This document shows, one piece after another, positions 15,807 to 25,158 of a DNA stretch of 64,000 nucleotides. The stretch lies in NCBI GenBank assembly GCA_018969015.1, contig JAGWZE010000001.1:144752-208751 (forward strand), read 5' to 3'. The stretch's first letter is position 1, and every line of letters starts with the position of its first letter. The DNA is from Alphaproteobacteria bacterium (GTDB lineage: Bacteria; Pseudomonadota; Alphaproteobacteria; Caulobacterales; Aquidulcibacteraceae). The notes beneath the pieces are model-generated. The model did no database searches. It saw only the letters and a list, made by a program, of their open reading frames with translations, and had not been told where the DNA came from. Made by a program: the position numbers and the translations under genes.

Positions 15807-16222
15807 GAACCCTCCTGCACCGTTTCACGCGTGATACCTCCGGCGTCGCGGCGGTCGAGTTCGCGATCGTCGCGCCCGTTCTCGCGCTGCTCCTGGTCGG
15901 GCTCGTTCAGGGGTGGTTCGACGTCAAGCAGCGCACCGACGCCCAAAGCGCCATGCAGGCCGGCGTTCGCTACTATCTGCAAGGCGGCGTCGACGACGTC
16001 ACCGCGCGCGACTTCGCTTTGCGTGCTTGGCCGAGCCGGCCCACGGATGGTGTCGTCGAGGTGTCGCGCGCGTGCCTGTGTGGCGACGCCGTCGTCTCGT
16101 GCACGTCCATGTGTGGCGCCAACCCGCCTGCGGTGAGGGTCGCCGTCTCCACGCGTTACCGGGCGAGCTCCCTGCTCGCCACCACCGATATCGTCCATGA
16201 ACAATCCGTCCGCATCCGCTGA
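15803..16222 (+). CDS. TadE-like protein
   Basis: A 139-residue protein whose N-terminus is a TadE domain: SGVAAVEFAIVAPVLALLLVGLVQGW, with the AVEFA segment after a glycine typical of pseudopilins cut by a TadV-type peptidase. A short outer domain with four cysteines follows (CLCGDAVVSCTSMCG). The ATG overlaps the stop of the upstream gene, and the 3' end overlaps the next TadE-like gene by 26 bases, so the three are co-translated. Confidence 0.85.
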   Translation: MRTLLHRFTRDTSGVAAVEFAIVAPVLALLLVGLVQGWFDVKQRTDAQSAMQAGVRYYLQGGVDDVTARDFALRAWPSRPTDGVVEVSRACLCGDAVVSCTSMCGANPPAVRVAVSTRYRASSLLATTDIVHEQSVRIR

Positions 16223-16604
16223 GCGGCTCGCCGACGACGAAGAGGGCGCGACCGCCGTCGAGTTCGCGCTCGTGGCGCCGGTCGCGCTCGCTTTGATGTT
16301 CGGGATTCTGCAGCTCGGCTGGGCGTTGCATTGCGCCGCAAGCGCGCGCTACGCCCTCGAGCGTGCGATGCGCGCCGTGACGCTCAATCCGGCGATGACA
16401 CAGGATCAGCTCGCGACGGCCGTCCGCGAGGATCTGAAGACCATCGCCAACCCGAATGAAGTGACCGTGACGCTCCGCCGCGAGACCGTGGCGGGCGCCT
16501 CCAGCGCGATCGGCACGGCGACGTGGACCTCGACGATCGGCGTCCCCAACCTCTACACCTACCCGATCAGCTATACCGCCACGATCGTCGCGCCGACGAC
16601 GTAA
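16197..16604 (+). CDS. TadE-like protein, second copy
   Basis: A 135-residue protein with the same TadE signature (EGATAVEFALVAPVALALMFGILQLGW), then the helix SARYALERAMRAVTLNP and a small beta-rich tail with no cysteine cluster. It is likely a minor pseudopilin partner of the preceding protein. The 26-base overlap with the upstream gene means that its ribosome site lies inside that gene. Confidence 0.85.
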   Translation: MNNPSASAERLADDEEGATAVEFALVAPVALALMFGILQLGWALHCAASARYALERAMRAVTLNPAMTQDQLATAVREDLKTIANPNEVTVTLRRETVAGASSAIGTATWTSTIGVPNLYTYPISYTATIVAPTT

Positions 16605-16631
16605 CGACGGCTGTGCGCAGGTGACGGCGGA

Positions 16632-18284
16632 CTACGCGTAACGGCGGTTCGATTGCGTCGCAGGCGGCGTCCAGCGGCTGCGCGGCGTCTGGCCGCCCGC
16701 GCCGAACGAGAACCGCCCGATCTGCGCGGCGAGCTCGGCGATCTGGTCGCGCAGCGACGCCGTCGCCGCGGCCGTCTCTTCGAACATGGCGGCGTTCTGC
16801 TGGGTGGAGGTGTCGATCTCGCCGATGGCGTTGGTCACGTCCTGGATGCGGACCGCCTGATCCTGGACGGAGCGCGCGACGTCGCCGATCACGCTGTCGA
16901 TCTGCGAGAAGCTGCCGACGATGCGCTCCAGCGCGCCGCCCATGTCGCCCACGTGCCTCACGCCGGTATCGACATGCTGCGCGCTCGCCGCGATCAGCGC
17001 CTTGATCTCCTTCGCGGCGTCCCCGGAGCGCTGCGCCAGCGCGCGCACTTCCTGGGCGACGACGGCGAAGCCGCGGCCCGCCTCGCCGGCACGCGCGGCT
17101 TCCACGCCAGCGTTGAGCGCGAGCAGGTTCGTCTGGAAGGCGATCTCGTCGATCACCAGCGTGATCTGCGCGATCCGCGAGGACGAGCTTTCGATCTGGC
17201 GCATCGCCGTCACCGCGAGATCGACGACGTGGGCGGAAGACTCCGCGTCGCCCCGTGCGGTCGCCACCATCTCGGCCGTGGACTGCACGCGGTCCGACGC
17301 GCTGCGGAAGGCGCCGCTGGCCTGCCCGAGCGTGGTGGAGGCCTGCTCCAGATCCGTCGCCTGCCGTTCCGTGCGGCGCGCAAAGTCATCCGTGGCCTGG
17401 GAGATTTCGTTGGTGCTGGAACGGATTTCCTCGACGACCGCGCCGATGCGGCCCAGAGCCGTGTCCAGCGCCTCGGCGGCGGCGTTGAAGTCCTTGAACA
17501 GCTGCGCGTAGCCATCGGCCGCGACGGCGTCCAGGCGCCGGCGCACGTCCCCGGACGCGAGGCTCGAAAGGCCTTCCCCGATGCGCGCGATGACCTCGGC
17601 CTGGCGCGCCTGGAATTCCTGCTCCTTGAGGCGGGCCGCTTCGCGCTCCATCTCGGTCTCTTTGGCTGCGCGCATCCCCGCGAGCTGCGCCTCTTCGGCG
17701 GCCGCCTGCGCATTCTCCGCGTCACGCCGCGCCGCATCGGAGGCCGCCATCTCGACGTTCGTGCGGATCGCCGCCCACACGAGGATCACGGCCTCGACGG
17801 ACAGGATAACGGCGTGCAGGAGGATCCGGCCGATGCTGGACTCGCCAGGGAACACCAGCGCGCCCGCAAGCAGGCCCAGGCCCAAATGGTGCACCGCGAC
17901 CACGCCCGTTGCGGCGACGATCACGCGCCAATCCGCGAACAGGATGAGCGCCGCGAGCGCGGCGAAGTACGCCATGTGCAGATCGCTCTGCAGGCCGTTT
18001 CCGGCGGCCGCGGCGAGCAGCGCGGAGATCTGCAGCATCAGGATGCCGCCAAGACCGGCCTGCGCGATCCACTCCCGCCCAGCCGGGCCGCGGAGGAAGT
18101 ACGCCGCCGCGGCGGCCACTGCCGCAACCGCGGAGGTCGCGCCCAGGCCGCCGTTCGAAACGAGATCGACGACCGCAACGGCGACGCCCGTCGCCGCCGT
18201 CAGTGCAAATGCGACGGAGGCCGCAAGCTGGCGCTGGCGATCAAGCGCGGCGTTGCGGTAGATGACGGGACCATCGATGCGCAC
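16632..18284 (-). CDS. Methyl-accepting chemotaxis protein with multi-pass membrane sensor
   Basis: A 550-residue chemoreceptor. Residues 20-205 form about six hydrophobic helices with no large periplasmic domain, and a His pair in [12 protein letters not shown] may lie in the membrane. A charged coiled coil (about 208-255) and a HAMP-like segment ([14 protein letters not shown]) lead to the signalling domain with tip [20 protein letters not shown]. Unlike the receptor at 32091, it ends NRRYA and has no CheR-tether pentapeptide. The sensor type suggests membrane-state, redox or small-molecule sensing; the ligand is unknown. It converges with the TadE genes. Confidence 0.92.
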   Translation of the reverse strand: MRIDGPVIYRNAALDRQRQLAASVAFALTAATGVAVAVVDLVSNGGLGATSAVAAVAAAAAYFLRGPAGREWIAQAGLGGILMLQISALLAAAAGNGLQSDLHMAYFAALAALILFADWRVIVAATGVVAVHHLGLGLLAGALVFPGESSIGRILLHAVILSVEAVILVWAAIRTNVEMAASDAARRDAENAQAAAEEAQLAGMRAAKETEMEREAARLKEQEFQARQAEVIARIGEGLSSLASGDVRRRLDAVAADGYAQLFKDFNAAAEALDTALGRIGAVVEEIRSSTNEISQATDDFARRTERQATDLEQASTTLGQASGAFRSASDRVQSTAEMVATARGDAESSAHVVDLAVTAMRQIESSSSRIAQITLVIDEIAFQTNLLALNAGVEAARAGEAGRGFAVVAQEVRALAQRSGDAAKEIKALIAASAQHVDTGVRHVGDMGGALERIVGSFSQIDSVIGDVARSVQDQAVRIQDVTNAIGEIDTSTQQNAAMFEETAAATASLRDQIAELAAQIGRFSFGAGGQTPRSRWTPPATQSNRRYA

Positions 18285-18367
18285 GGCGTTGCTCCGAACA
18301 CGGTGAATTTGGGCGAACCATGCGGTCGGGTTCTAAACGCGCAGTGAAGGAAATCGTCCGAACACGT

Positions 18368-18658
18368 TCAATTCGCGTCTTTTGCGCACCCTTCCGCGTC
18401 TGGCGACCGTAGAACGATCACAGAGCCGTGAGGGCGGAACGGTTCGCCAGAGGCGACGTCGAACACGGCGGCGCGTCCATCGGCCGACATCGACACGAGC
18501 AGCCCACCGCCGCTCAACCCCGCGCGCGCGGCCTCCCCCGCCGCCGCGCCCGGAAGCGCAAGGACCAGGGCCCGCTCGTTCGGCGCGCGCAGGAACGCAG
18601 GCGTCCCCAGCACGGCGACACCTCCGATCGCGATCAGCGCCGTTTTCAACATGATCAT
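18368..18658 (-). CDS. Hypothetical small membrane-anchored protein
   Basis: A 96-residue protein with an N-terminal hydrophobic helix (MLKTALIAIGGVAVLGTPAFL) that could be a signal anchor, then a short beta-rich domain (LLVSMSADGRAAVFDVASGE, GSVIVLRSP). I recognise no family. It may start at 18658 or at the ATG two codons later. It sits between the MCP and the enoyl-CoA hydratase, all on the minus strand. Confidence 0.5.
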   Translation of the reverse strand: MIMLKTALIAIGGVAVLGTPAFLRAPNERALVLALPGAAAGEAARAGLSGGGLLVSMSADGRAAVFDVASGEPFRPHGSVIVLRSPDAEGCAKDAN

Positions 18659-18719
18659 CCCATCCGTCCGAGGACGGATCGTCTACGCGCCGCGCGTTAC
18701 CGGACCGTCTCCGCGGCGA

Positions 18720-19517
18720 CTACTGGCCGGTAAAGACCGGCGGGCGCTTCTCGAGGAAACTCGCGACCCCTTCGGCGTGATCCTTCGTCTTCATCAGCCG
18801 GCGGATCTCGCCGATGGCGTAGCGGCCGATGTCTTCCGCGTCGCCATAGGTGGCGCGCCGCAGGCCGGCCTTGAGCGCCTGCACCGCGAGCGGGGGATTG
18901 GCGGCGATGCGGCCGGCGATCGCGCGGGCGCGCGGAAGGAGCGCCTCGTGCGGCGTCACCTCGCTCACCAGGCCGATGCGCAGCGCCTCGGCGGCGTCGA
19001 TCACGTCGCCCGTAAACAGCAACTCGGCGGCCTTCGCGGCGCCCACGATGGCCGGCAGGCGGTAAAATCCGCCCACGTCGCAGACCAGCCCGCGCTTGAC
19101 GAAGAGCTCCGCGAACTTGGCCCGCTCGGAGGCCAGGCGGATATCGGCAAAGAGGGCAAGCTCCATGCCCCAGCCCACGGCGGCGCCATTCACGGCCGCG
19201 ATGATGGGCTTGTCGCACGCCAGCGCCGCCATGGCGGCGGGCGTGGGCTCGAGCTCGCGCGGCGACGGCGTCACGGGCTTGGGGCCCGCCATGATCTCGC
19301 GCACGTCGTCTCCGGAACAGAAGGCCGGATCGGCCCCGGTGACCACCAAGCAGCGGATCTCGGGGTCCGTCGCGGCGCGACGAAACGCGGCCTCGAGCCG
19401 ACCATAAGCCTCATAAGTCAAAGCGTTGCGTTGCTCGGGGCGGTTGAGCGTGACGAGCGCGACGCCCTGCTCGACTTCGACCCGCACGCTTTCCGAACCC
19501 GCTTCCGCCGCAGCCAT
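18720..19517 (-). CDS. Enoyl-CoA hydratase/isomerase family protein
   Basis: A 265-residue crotonase-fold protein. The oxyanion-hole segments are present (FCSGDDVREI and AAVNGAAVGWGMELALFADIRLAS). The glutamate region reads GLVCDVGGFYRLP, with Asp rather than the usual Glu pair, so its activity may be isomerase- or hydrolase-like rather than hydration. The C-terminal DHAEGVASFLEKRPPVFTGQ is typical. The start at 19517 has GGGAGG upstream. It diverges from the ABC transporter pair. Confidence 0.9.
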   Translation of the reverse strand: MAAAEAGSESVRVEVEQGVALVTLNRPEQRNALTYEAYGRLEAAFRRAATDPEIRCLVVTGADPAFCSGDDVREIMAGPKPVTPSPRELEPTPAAMAALACDKPIIAAVNGAAVGWGMELALFADIRLASERAKFAELFVKRGLVCDVGGFYRLPAIVGAAKAAELLFTGDVIDAAEALRIGLVSEVTPHEALLPRARAIAGRIAANPPLAVQALKAGLRRATYGDAEDIGRYAIGEIRRLMKTKDHAEGVASFLEKRPPVFTGQ

Positions 19518-19691
19518 GATCGACCTCCCTGCCGCGCCGCCCTCGCCGCCAACAGTCGGACACGGCGACGTCATCCGCAGTATGGACCGACAGGCCCGCG
19601 ACGCGCGAATCATGACCGCATCGTTTTTCGATAAATTCTTATTGACATCCGATAGACATGAACGCGACACTGGCGTGATCGGAGGCGAACT
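19518..19691. promoter_or_regulatory. Divergent control region upstream of the ABC-peptidase genes
   Basis: TTGACA at 19642-19647 in an AT-rich patch (19625-19656) is a good -35 for the rightward ABC genes. No consensus -10 stands at the right spacing. GACAT repeats directly 12 bases apart around it (GACATCCGATAGACAT), which could be a repressor site. Confidence 0.35.
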
Positions 19692-20567
19692 ATGCTTGAA
19701 GTGCGCGGATTGACCCATCGTTACGCGGGCGGGGTAACGGCTTTGGACGGGGTGTCCCTGTCCGCGCCTGCGGGGATGTTCGGCCTCCTCGGCCCCAACG
19801 GGGCCGGCAAATCGACCTTCATGCGCTGCCTGGCCACGCTTCAGGTGCCTTCGGAGGGCGAGATCCGCTTCGGCGACATCGACGTCCGCAAGGAGCCGGA
19901 GAAGCTGCGCCGCGTGCTCGGCTACCTGCCGCAGGATTTCGGCGTCTATCCGCGCGTGACCGCGGTCGACATGCTCGATCAGATGGCCGTGCTGAAGGGC
20001 GTGTCGAACGCCAAGCAACGCCGCGAGGTGGTCGATGGCCTCCTCGCCCAGGTCAATCTCTGGTCCGCCCGCAAGAAGCCGATCGCGTCCTTCTCCGGCG
20101 GCATGCGCCAGCGCTTCGGCATCGCCCAGGCGCTGATCGGCGATCCCAAGCTCGTCATCGTGGATGAGCCGACCGCCGGCCTGGATCCGGAAGAACGCAA
20201 TCGCTTCCTCAACCTGCTCGCCGACATCGGCGAAGACGTGCTCGTGATCCTGTCGACGCACATCGTCGACGACGTCGCCGATCTGTGCCCGCGCATGGCC
20301 GTGCTGGCGCAGGGCCGCATCGTGCTGCAGGGCGCGCCGCAGGAGCTGATCAACAGCCTGCGCGGCCGTATCTGGCGCAAGATCGTGTCCAAGGCCGAGG
20401 CCGCGGACGTCCGCACCCGGATGAACGTCATTTCCGCGCGCCTGATCGGCGGACGCACCATGTTGCACGTCCTCGCCGACATCGCGCCCGGCGAAGGCTT
20501 CGAACTCGCCTCTGGCGGTCTCGAAGACGTCTATTTCTCCGCCCTCTCCGCTTCGCGCGCCGCCTGA
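19692..20567 (+). CDS. ABC transporter ATP-binding protein
   Basis: A 291-residue ATPase of the CcmA/NatA group. Walker A is GPNGAGKST, the Q loop is YLPQDFG, the signature is SFSGGMRQR, Walker B is LVIVDEPTAGLD and the switch His is in STHIVDD. A C-terminal extension of about 70 residues follows. It lies 14 bases upstream of the permease-peptidase gene and is clearly its energy subunit. There is no separate substrate-binding protein. Confidence 0.95.
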   Translation: MLEVRGLTHRYAGGVTALDGVSLSAPAGMFGLLGPNGAGKSTFMRCLATLQVPSEGEIRFGDIDVRKEPEKLRRVLGYLPQDFGVYPRVTAVDMLDQMAVLKGVSNAKQRREVVDGLLAQVNLWSARKKPIASFSGGMRQRFGIAQALIGDPKLVIVDEPTAGLDPEERNRFLNLLADIGEDVLVILSTHIVDDVADLCPRMAVLAQGRIVLQGAPQELINSLRGRIWRKIVSKAEAADVRTRMNVISARLIGGRTMLHVLADIAPGEGFELASGGLEDVYFSALSASRAA

Positions 20568-20581
20568 GCGAGACGACACCG

Positions 20582-23500
20582 ATGTTCGCCAAGATCGCCG
20601 CGTTCGAATTCCGCTACCAGATCAAGCAGCCGCTGTTTTGGATCACGTTCGCCTTGTTCTTCCTGCTGACGTTCGGAGCGATCGTTTCCGAACAGATCCA
20701 GATCGGCTCGGCCGGCAACGTCTGGAAGAACAGCCCCTTCGCCATCATCCAGACGATGCTGATCATGTCGATCTTCGGCATGTTCGCCACGACGGCCTTC
20801 GTCGCCAACGTGATCGTGCGTGATGACGAAACCGGCTTCGGCGGCATCGTCGCGTCGACGTCGGTGCGCAAGGCGGATTATCTGTTCGGGCGGTTCACGG
20901 GCGCGGCGGCCGTCGCTTTCATCGTGTCCCTTTCGGTGCCGCTCGCGATCGCGGTCGGCGCCGCCATGCCGTGGCTCGATCCCGAGAAGATCGGCCCCTT
21001 CGTTCTGCAGCACTATCTGTTCGCCACCGGCGTGATGGTGTTCCCGAACTTCCTCTTCACCGCCGCGCTGTTCTTTTGCGTGGCGACGCTGACGCGCTCG
21101 ATGATGGCGAGCTACGTGGCGGTGACGGCGTTCCTAGTCGCCTATCTCGTGTCGCTCAGCCTGATGCAGACGCCCGAAGCCCGCGAGATCGCGGCCTATG
21201 TGGAGCCCTTCGGCATCGGCGCCTTCTCGCTGCAGACGCGCTACTGGACGGTCGCGCAGCGCAACGCCGACCTGCCGGAACTCGCCGGCACGCTGCTCGC
21301 CAATCGCACCGCCGTCCTCGCGCTCGCGGGCGTGTGCCTCGGGCTCGCCTTCGCCTTCTTCCGCTTCGAGAAGAAATCCAAGGCGGCGCGCCCCGCGAAA
21401 CCCTCCAAGGCCGACGCGAAGCCGCCGGCGATCGCGCGCGCGCCGCGCGTGACGCCCTCGCACAGCGCGGGCGTGCCGCAGTTCCTCGCGCGGACGCGCT
21501 TTGAGACGTTCGAGGTTGCGCGGAACCCGGCCTTCATCGTGCTGCTGCTGATCGGGGTGATGAACGCGCTCGGCAGCCTGCTCTCGGCCGACGAGATGTT
21601 CGGCACCCCGATCTACGCCGTCACGCGCGTGATGGTGGAAGCGATCCGTGGCGCCTTCACGATCTTCCCGATCCTGATCGCCATCTACTATGGCGGCGAG
21701 CTCGTGTGGCGCGAGCGCGACAAGCGCATCCACGAAATCATCGGTGCGAGCCCCGCGCCCGATTGGTCCCTCGTGGTGCCGAAGATCATCGCGCTGTCGC
21801 TCGTCCTGACGGCGAGCATGGCCGTCGCGATCGTCACCGCGCTCGTCGTCCAGGCGGTGAAGCAGGCCCCGATGGAGGACGCCTGGAGCTATATCGCCTG
21901 GTATGTGGGGCCGAACGCCGTCGCGATGGTGCAGATCGCCGCGCTCGCGGTCTTCGTCCAGACGCTCGTGCCGAACAAGTTCATCGGCTACGGCGTGATG
22001 CTCGTTTATCTCGTGACGACGATGGTCGCCGCCGCGATGGGCATCGACCACAACCTGCTGATCTATGGCGGCAGCCCGTCCGAGCCGCTGTCGGACATGA
22101 ACGGCGCCGGCTATTTCCAGAGCGCCGCGAATTGGTTCCGCGCCTATTGGAGCGCGATCGCGCTCGCGCTGCTGACGCTGTCCTTCGTGCTGTGGCGGCG
22201 GGGCGCCGACACGCGCCTGGCGCCGCGCCTGGCGCGCGTGCCGCGTCGGCTTGCCGGCGGCGCCGGGATCGTGTTCGGGGGCTCGCTGCTGACGGCCGCG
22301 GCGCTCGGCGGGTTCATTTTCTACAACACCAACGTCATCAACCCGTACCGCGGCTCGACCGAGGGCGAGAAATGGACGGCGGCGTTCGAGAAGAAGTACC
22401 TCGCCAACGAACGCCTGCCCCAACCGACGATTGTGGACGTCGATCTCGACGTGTCGATCACGCCCGCCGCGCTGACGGCGCGCACCAAGGGCCGCTACAC
22501 GCTCGAAAACCGCACGGGCGCGCCGATTTCCGAGGTTCACGTGCGGTTCGCACGCGACGTCGGCGTCTCCCGCCTCGACATCGAGGGCGCGCGTCTGCGC
22601 TCCGAGGACGACCGCTTCAACTACAGGATCTTCACGCTGGAAACGCCGATGCAGCCGGGCGAGCGCCGCACGCTCACCTTCACCAGCACCGCGGGCCAGA
22701 CCGGCTTCAAGAACAGCGGCAACACCACGCGCGTCGTCGAGAACGGCACGTTCCTGAACAACTTCGAGTTCGCACCGGTGATCGGCATGGACCGCGGGCA
22801 GCTTCTGACCAGCCGCGAGGTGCGCCGTCGCAACGGGCTCCCCGCCGACCTGCGCATGCCGAAGCTCGAGGATACGAGCGCCCAGGGGCACCACTATCTG
22901 CGCCACGACAGCGACTGGGTGACGGCGCGCATCCGCATCGAGACCGACGCCGATCAGACCGCGATCGCGCCGGGGCGTCTCGTGAGCGAAAGCGTCGCCA
23001 ATGGCCGCCGCCGCGTCGAGTACGTCACTGACGCGCCGGTGCAGAACTTCTTCTCGATCCAATCGGCCCGCTACGCCGTGAAGCGTGCGAAGTGGCGCGA
23101 CGTCGATCTCGCCGTCTATCACCACCCGGCCCACACCTATAACGTCGACCGCATGCTGACGGCGATGCAGGTGTCGCTCGACTACTACTCGACGAACTTC
23201 AGCCCCTACCAGTTCAAGCAGGCGCGGATTCTCGAATTCCCGGCCTACGCCACGTTCGCGCAGGCGTTCGCCAACACCATGCCCTACTCGGAAGCGATCG
23301 GCTTCATCGCCGACAACCGCGACCCTGACGACATCGACTACGCCACGTACGTCACCGCCCACGAGGTCGCGCACCAATGGTGGGCGCACCAGGTGATCGG
23401 CGCCGACATGCAGGGCTCCACGATGCTCTCCGAGACCCTGGCGCAGTACTCGGCGCTGATGGTCATGAAGAAGATGTACGGCGCGGACCAGATCCGCCGG

Positions 23501-24184
23501 TTCCTCAAGTTCGAGCTCGACGCCTATCTGCGCGCGCGCGGCGGCGAGTCCGTCGAGGAACAGCCGCTCGTGCGCGTCGAGAACCAGCCCTACGTGCACT
23601 ACCGGAAGGGCTCGCTCGTCATGTACCTGCTGCAGGACGAGATCGGCGAAGCCACGGTGAACCGCGCGCTTGCCCGGTTCCTGCAGGCGCACGCGTTCAA
23701 GTCGGCGCCCTACCCGCGCTCCAGCGACCTGATCGCGCTCCTGCGCGAGGAAGCGGGCCCCGGCCCGGCGCAGGACCTGATCACCGACCTGTTCGAACGG
23801 ATCACGATTTACGACCTCAAGGCCGCGGACGCGACGGCGACGCGCCGCGCCGATGGCCTCGTGGACGTGGCGGTGAAGGTGACGGCGGCGAAGGCCTATG
23901 CCGATGGCGCTGGCGTCGAAAAGCCCGCCCCTCTCAACGAGCGGATCGATGTCGGCGTGTTCACCGCCGAACCCGGCCGTGGCGTGTTCAAGGCGTCGGA
24001 CGTCGTGGTGATGGAGAAGCGCGTCCTGAGCTCGGGCGAGCAGACCATCACCTTCAAAGGGTTGAAGATTCAACCGGGCGCGACGATCCATGTCGGCGTC
24101 GATCCCTACAACAAGCGGATCGATCGCAACTCCAGCGACAACCTCGCTAAGACCACGCTGCCGCGCACGGCGCCGGCGTCCTAG
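20582..24184 (+). CDS. ABC permease fused to an M1-family zinc aminopeptidase
   Basis: A 1200-residue fusion. Residues 1-580 form two ABC-2-type permease halves, each with about six helices, joined by a cytoplasmic Lys/Ala/Pro linker (about 255-295). From about 600 an M1 peptidase follows, preceded by its beta-sandwich (VDLDVSITPAALTARTKGRY). The zinc motif HEVAH is at 927-931 and the likely third ligand E951 is in MLSETLAQYSA, 19 residues further on; gluzincins usually have 18. The peptidase should lie on the periplasmic side. Similar fusions exist in Caulobacter- and sphingomonad-type genomes. The substrate is unknown: peptide release coupled to export, or import, is possible. Confidence 0.93.
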   Translation: MFAKIAAFEFRYQIKQPLFWITFALFFLLTFGAIVSEQIQIGSAGNVWKNSPFAIIQTMLIMSIFGMFATTAFVANVIVRDDETGFGGIVASTSVRKADYLFGRFTGAAAVAFIVSLSVPLAIAVGAAMPWLDPEKIGPFVLQHYLFATGVMVFPNFLFTAALFFCVATLTRSMMASYVAVTAFLVAYLVSLSLMQTPEAREIAAYVEPFGIGAFSLQTRYWTVAQRNADLPELAGTLLANRTAVLALAGVCLGLAFAFFRFEKKSKAARPAKPSKADAKPPAIARAPRVTPSHSAGVPQFLARTRFETFEVARNPAFIVLLLIGVMNALGSLLSADEMFGTPIYAVTRVMVEAIRGAFTIFPILIAIYYGGELVWRERDKRIHEIIGASPAPDWSLVVPKIIALSLVLTASMAVAIVTALVVQAVKQAPMEDAWSYIAWYVGPNAVAMVQIAALAVFVQTLVPNKFIGYGVMLVYLVTTMVAAAMGIDHNLLIYGGSPSEPLSDMNGAGYFQSAANWFRAYWSAIALALLTLSFVLWRRGADTRLAPRLARVPRRLAGGAGIVFGGSLLTAAALGGFIFYNTNVINPYRGSTEGEKWTAAFEKKYLANERLPQPTIVDVDLDVSITPAALTARTKGRYTLENRTGAPISEVHVRFARDVGVSRLDIEGARLRSEDDRFNYRIFTLETPMQPGERRTLTFTSTAGQTGFKNSGNTTRVVENGTFLNNFEFAPVIGMDRGQLLTSREVRRRNGLPADLRMPKLEDTSAQGHHYLRHDSDWVTARIRIETDADQTAIAPGRLVSESVANGRRRVEYVTDAPVQNFFSIQSARYAVKRAKWRDVDLAVYHHPAHTYNVDRMLTAMQVSLDYYSTNFSPYQFKQARILEFPAYATFAQAFANTMPYSEAIGFIADNRDPDDIDYATYVTAHEVAHQWWAHQVIGADMQGSTMLSETLAQYSALMVMKKMYGADQIRRFLKFELDAYLRARGGESVEEQPLVRVENQPYVHYRKGSLVMYLLQDEIGEATVNRALARFLQAHAFKSAPYPRSSDLIALLREEAGPGPAQDLITDLFERITIYDLKAADATATRRADGLVDVAVKVTAAKAYADGAGVEKPAPLNERIDVGVFTAEPGRGVFKASDVVVMEKRVLSSGEQTITFKGLKIQPGATIHVGVDPYNKRIDRNSSDNLAKTTLPRTAPAS

Positions 24185-24500
24185 CCGTCAGGGCGTCCGT
24201 CGCGCGCACACGCGACGGACGCGCCTGCACGCAGAGCGCGAGCGTGACCGCGCTTCGGCTGGGCCGGTTATCGGCACCCGAGCTCTATAGAAAACCAAGT
24301 AAATCGCGCAAATCGGCTGCGCGAATGAACCATTTTACCGCTCGTCAACTCTTTCCGATTTACCACGGCATAACGCCGGATTCGCGGTCGGTATCCGCGG
24401 ACGGCGCGCGAATGGTCCGGTCGATCGAACCCGCGTGAGCACAACTCGCGTCTCGATTGTACCGCACCTCGATCGCGCAGGTTGATCGCGGGAGGGCCAC
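24185..24500. promoter_or_regulatory. Intergenic region upstream of the chemotaxis operon
   Basis: It starts with a strong 12-bp stem (GCGTCCGTCGCG, 24193-24204, with its complement 24211-24222) without a T run, perhaps a factor-assisted terminator of the ABC genes. An AT-richer patch at about 24287-24365 is where the che promoter is most likely. I found no consensus box that I would trust. Confidence 0.4.
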
Positions 24501-24791
24501 ATGGGCGAAGGCGCCCTCGCTGACGCAGCACTGCCGGCCTCGCTCGATGCGCGCGCGGCCCATGTTCTGCGCGAGGCCCTCGCGCAGGCCGACGGCCATG
24601 TCGTTCTGGAGGGCGAAGCCGTCGAGTTCATCGGCGGCGCCGCGTTCCAGACCCTGCTCGCGGCGCGCAAGACCTGCCTGGCGTCGGATCGCACCTTCGC
24701 CGTGCGCAACGCATCCCCCGCATTCCTTGATCAATGGCGCGCGATGGGCGGGCCAGAGGACGTGTTCGAGACTTCAACGGGCGCAGCATGA
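24501..24791 (+). CDS. STAS-domain protein of the chemotaxis operon
   Basis: A 96-residue stand-alone STAS (anti-sigma-antagonist-like) domain: LEGEAVEFIGGAAFQTLLAARKTC, where the usual phosphorylatable Ser/Thr position reads GG-AA, so phospho-switching is doubtful. The position before cheY and cheA matches the small gene at that place in the Caulobacter che operon. GGGAGGG about 6 bases upstream is a strong ribosome site. Its stop overlaps the cheY start by 4 bases. Confidence 0.8.
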   Translation: MGEGALADAALPASLDARAAHVLREALAQADGHVVLEGEAVEFIGGAAFQTLLAARKTCLASDRTFAVRNASPAFLDQWRAMGGPEDVFETSTGAA

Positions 24792-25153
24792 CCAAGACGA
24801 TCTTGACCATCGACGACTCTCGCACGATGCGCGACATGCTCAAGCTGGCGCTCGACGACGCCGGCTATCGCGTGGTGCAGGCCGAGGACGGCATCGCCGG
24901 CCTCGCCGCACTCGAAGCGCACGCGCCGGACGTCGTCATCACCGACATCAACATGCCGAACCTGGACGGGTTCGGCGTCATCGAGCGCGTACGCGCGAAC
25001 CCACGGCACAAGGGCCTCCCCGTCCTGGTGCTGACGACGGAAAGCGCGCCTGAAAAGAAGCAGCGCGCGCGCGAAGCCGGCGCCACCGGCTGGATCGTGA
25101 AGCCGTTCGATCCCGCGAAACTCGTGGACGTCGTACGCCGCGTCTCAGGCTGA
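24788..25153 (+). CDS. cheY: Chemotaxis response regulator CheY (first copy)
   Basis: A 121-residue single receiver domain. The acidic pair is in TIDDSRTMRDML, the phospho-acceptor Asp is in VVITDINMPNLDG, the switch Thr is in VLTTES and the lysine is in WIVKPFDP. This resembles CheYI-type proteins that take phosphate from CheA and act on the flagellar motor. It overlaps the STAS gene and lies 5 bases before cheA. Confidence 0.93.
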   Translation: MTKTILTIDDSRTMRDMLKLALDDAGYRVVQAEDGIAGLAALEAHAPDVVITDINMPNLDGFGVIERVRANPRHKGLPVLVLTTESAPEKKQRAREAGATGWIVKPFDPAKLVDVVRRVSG

Positions 25154-25158
25154 CCCAC

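Noticed and set aside
21134..24091. Minus-strand open frame of about 985 codons
   Set aside because: It is a mirror of the permease-peptidase gene with His/Arg/Asp-rich composition, no start signal and no domain.
24192..24222. Intrinsic terminator after the permease-peptidase gene
   Set aside because: The stem is strong but no T run follows, so it is recorded only as a stem-loop in the intergenic region.
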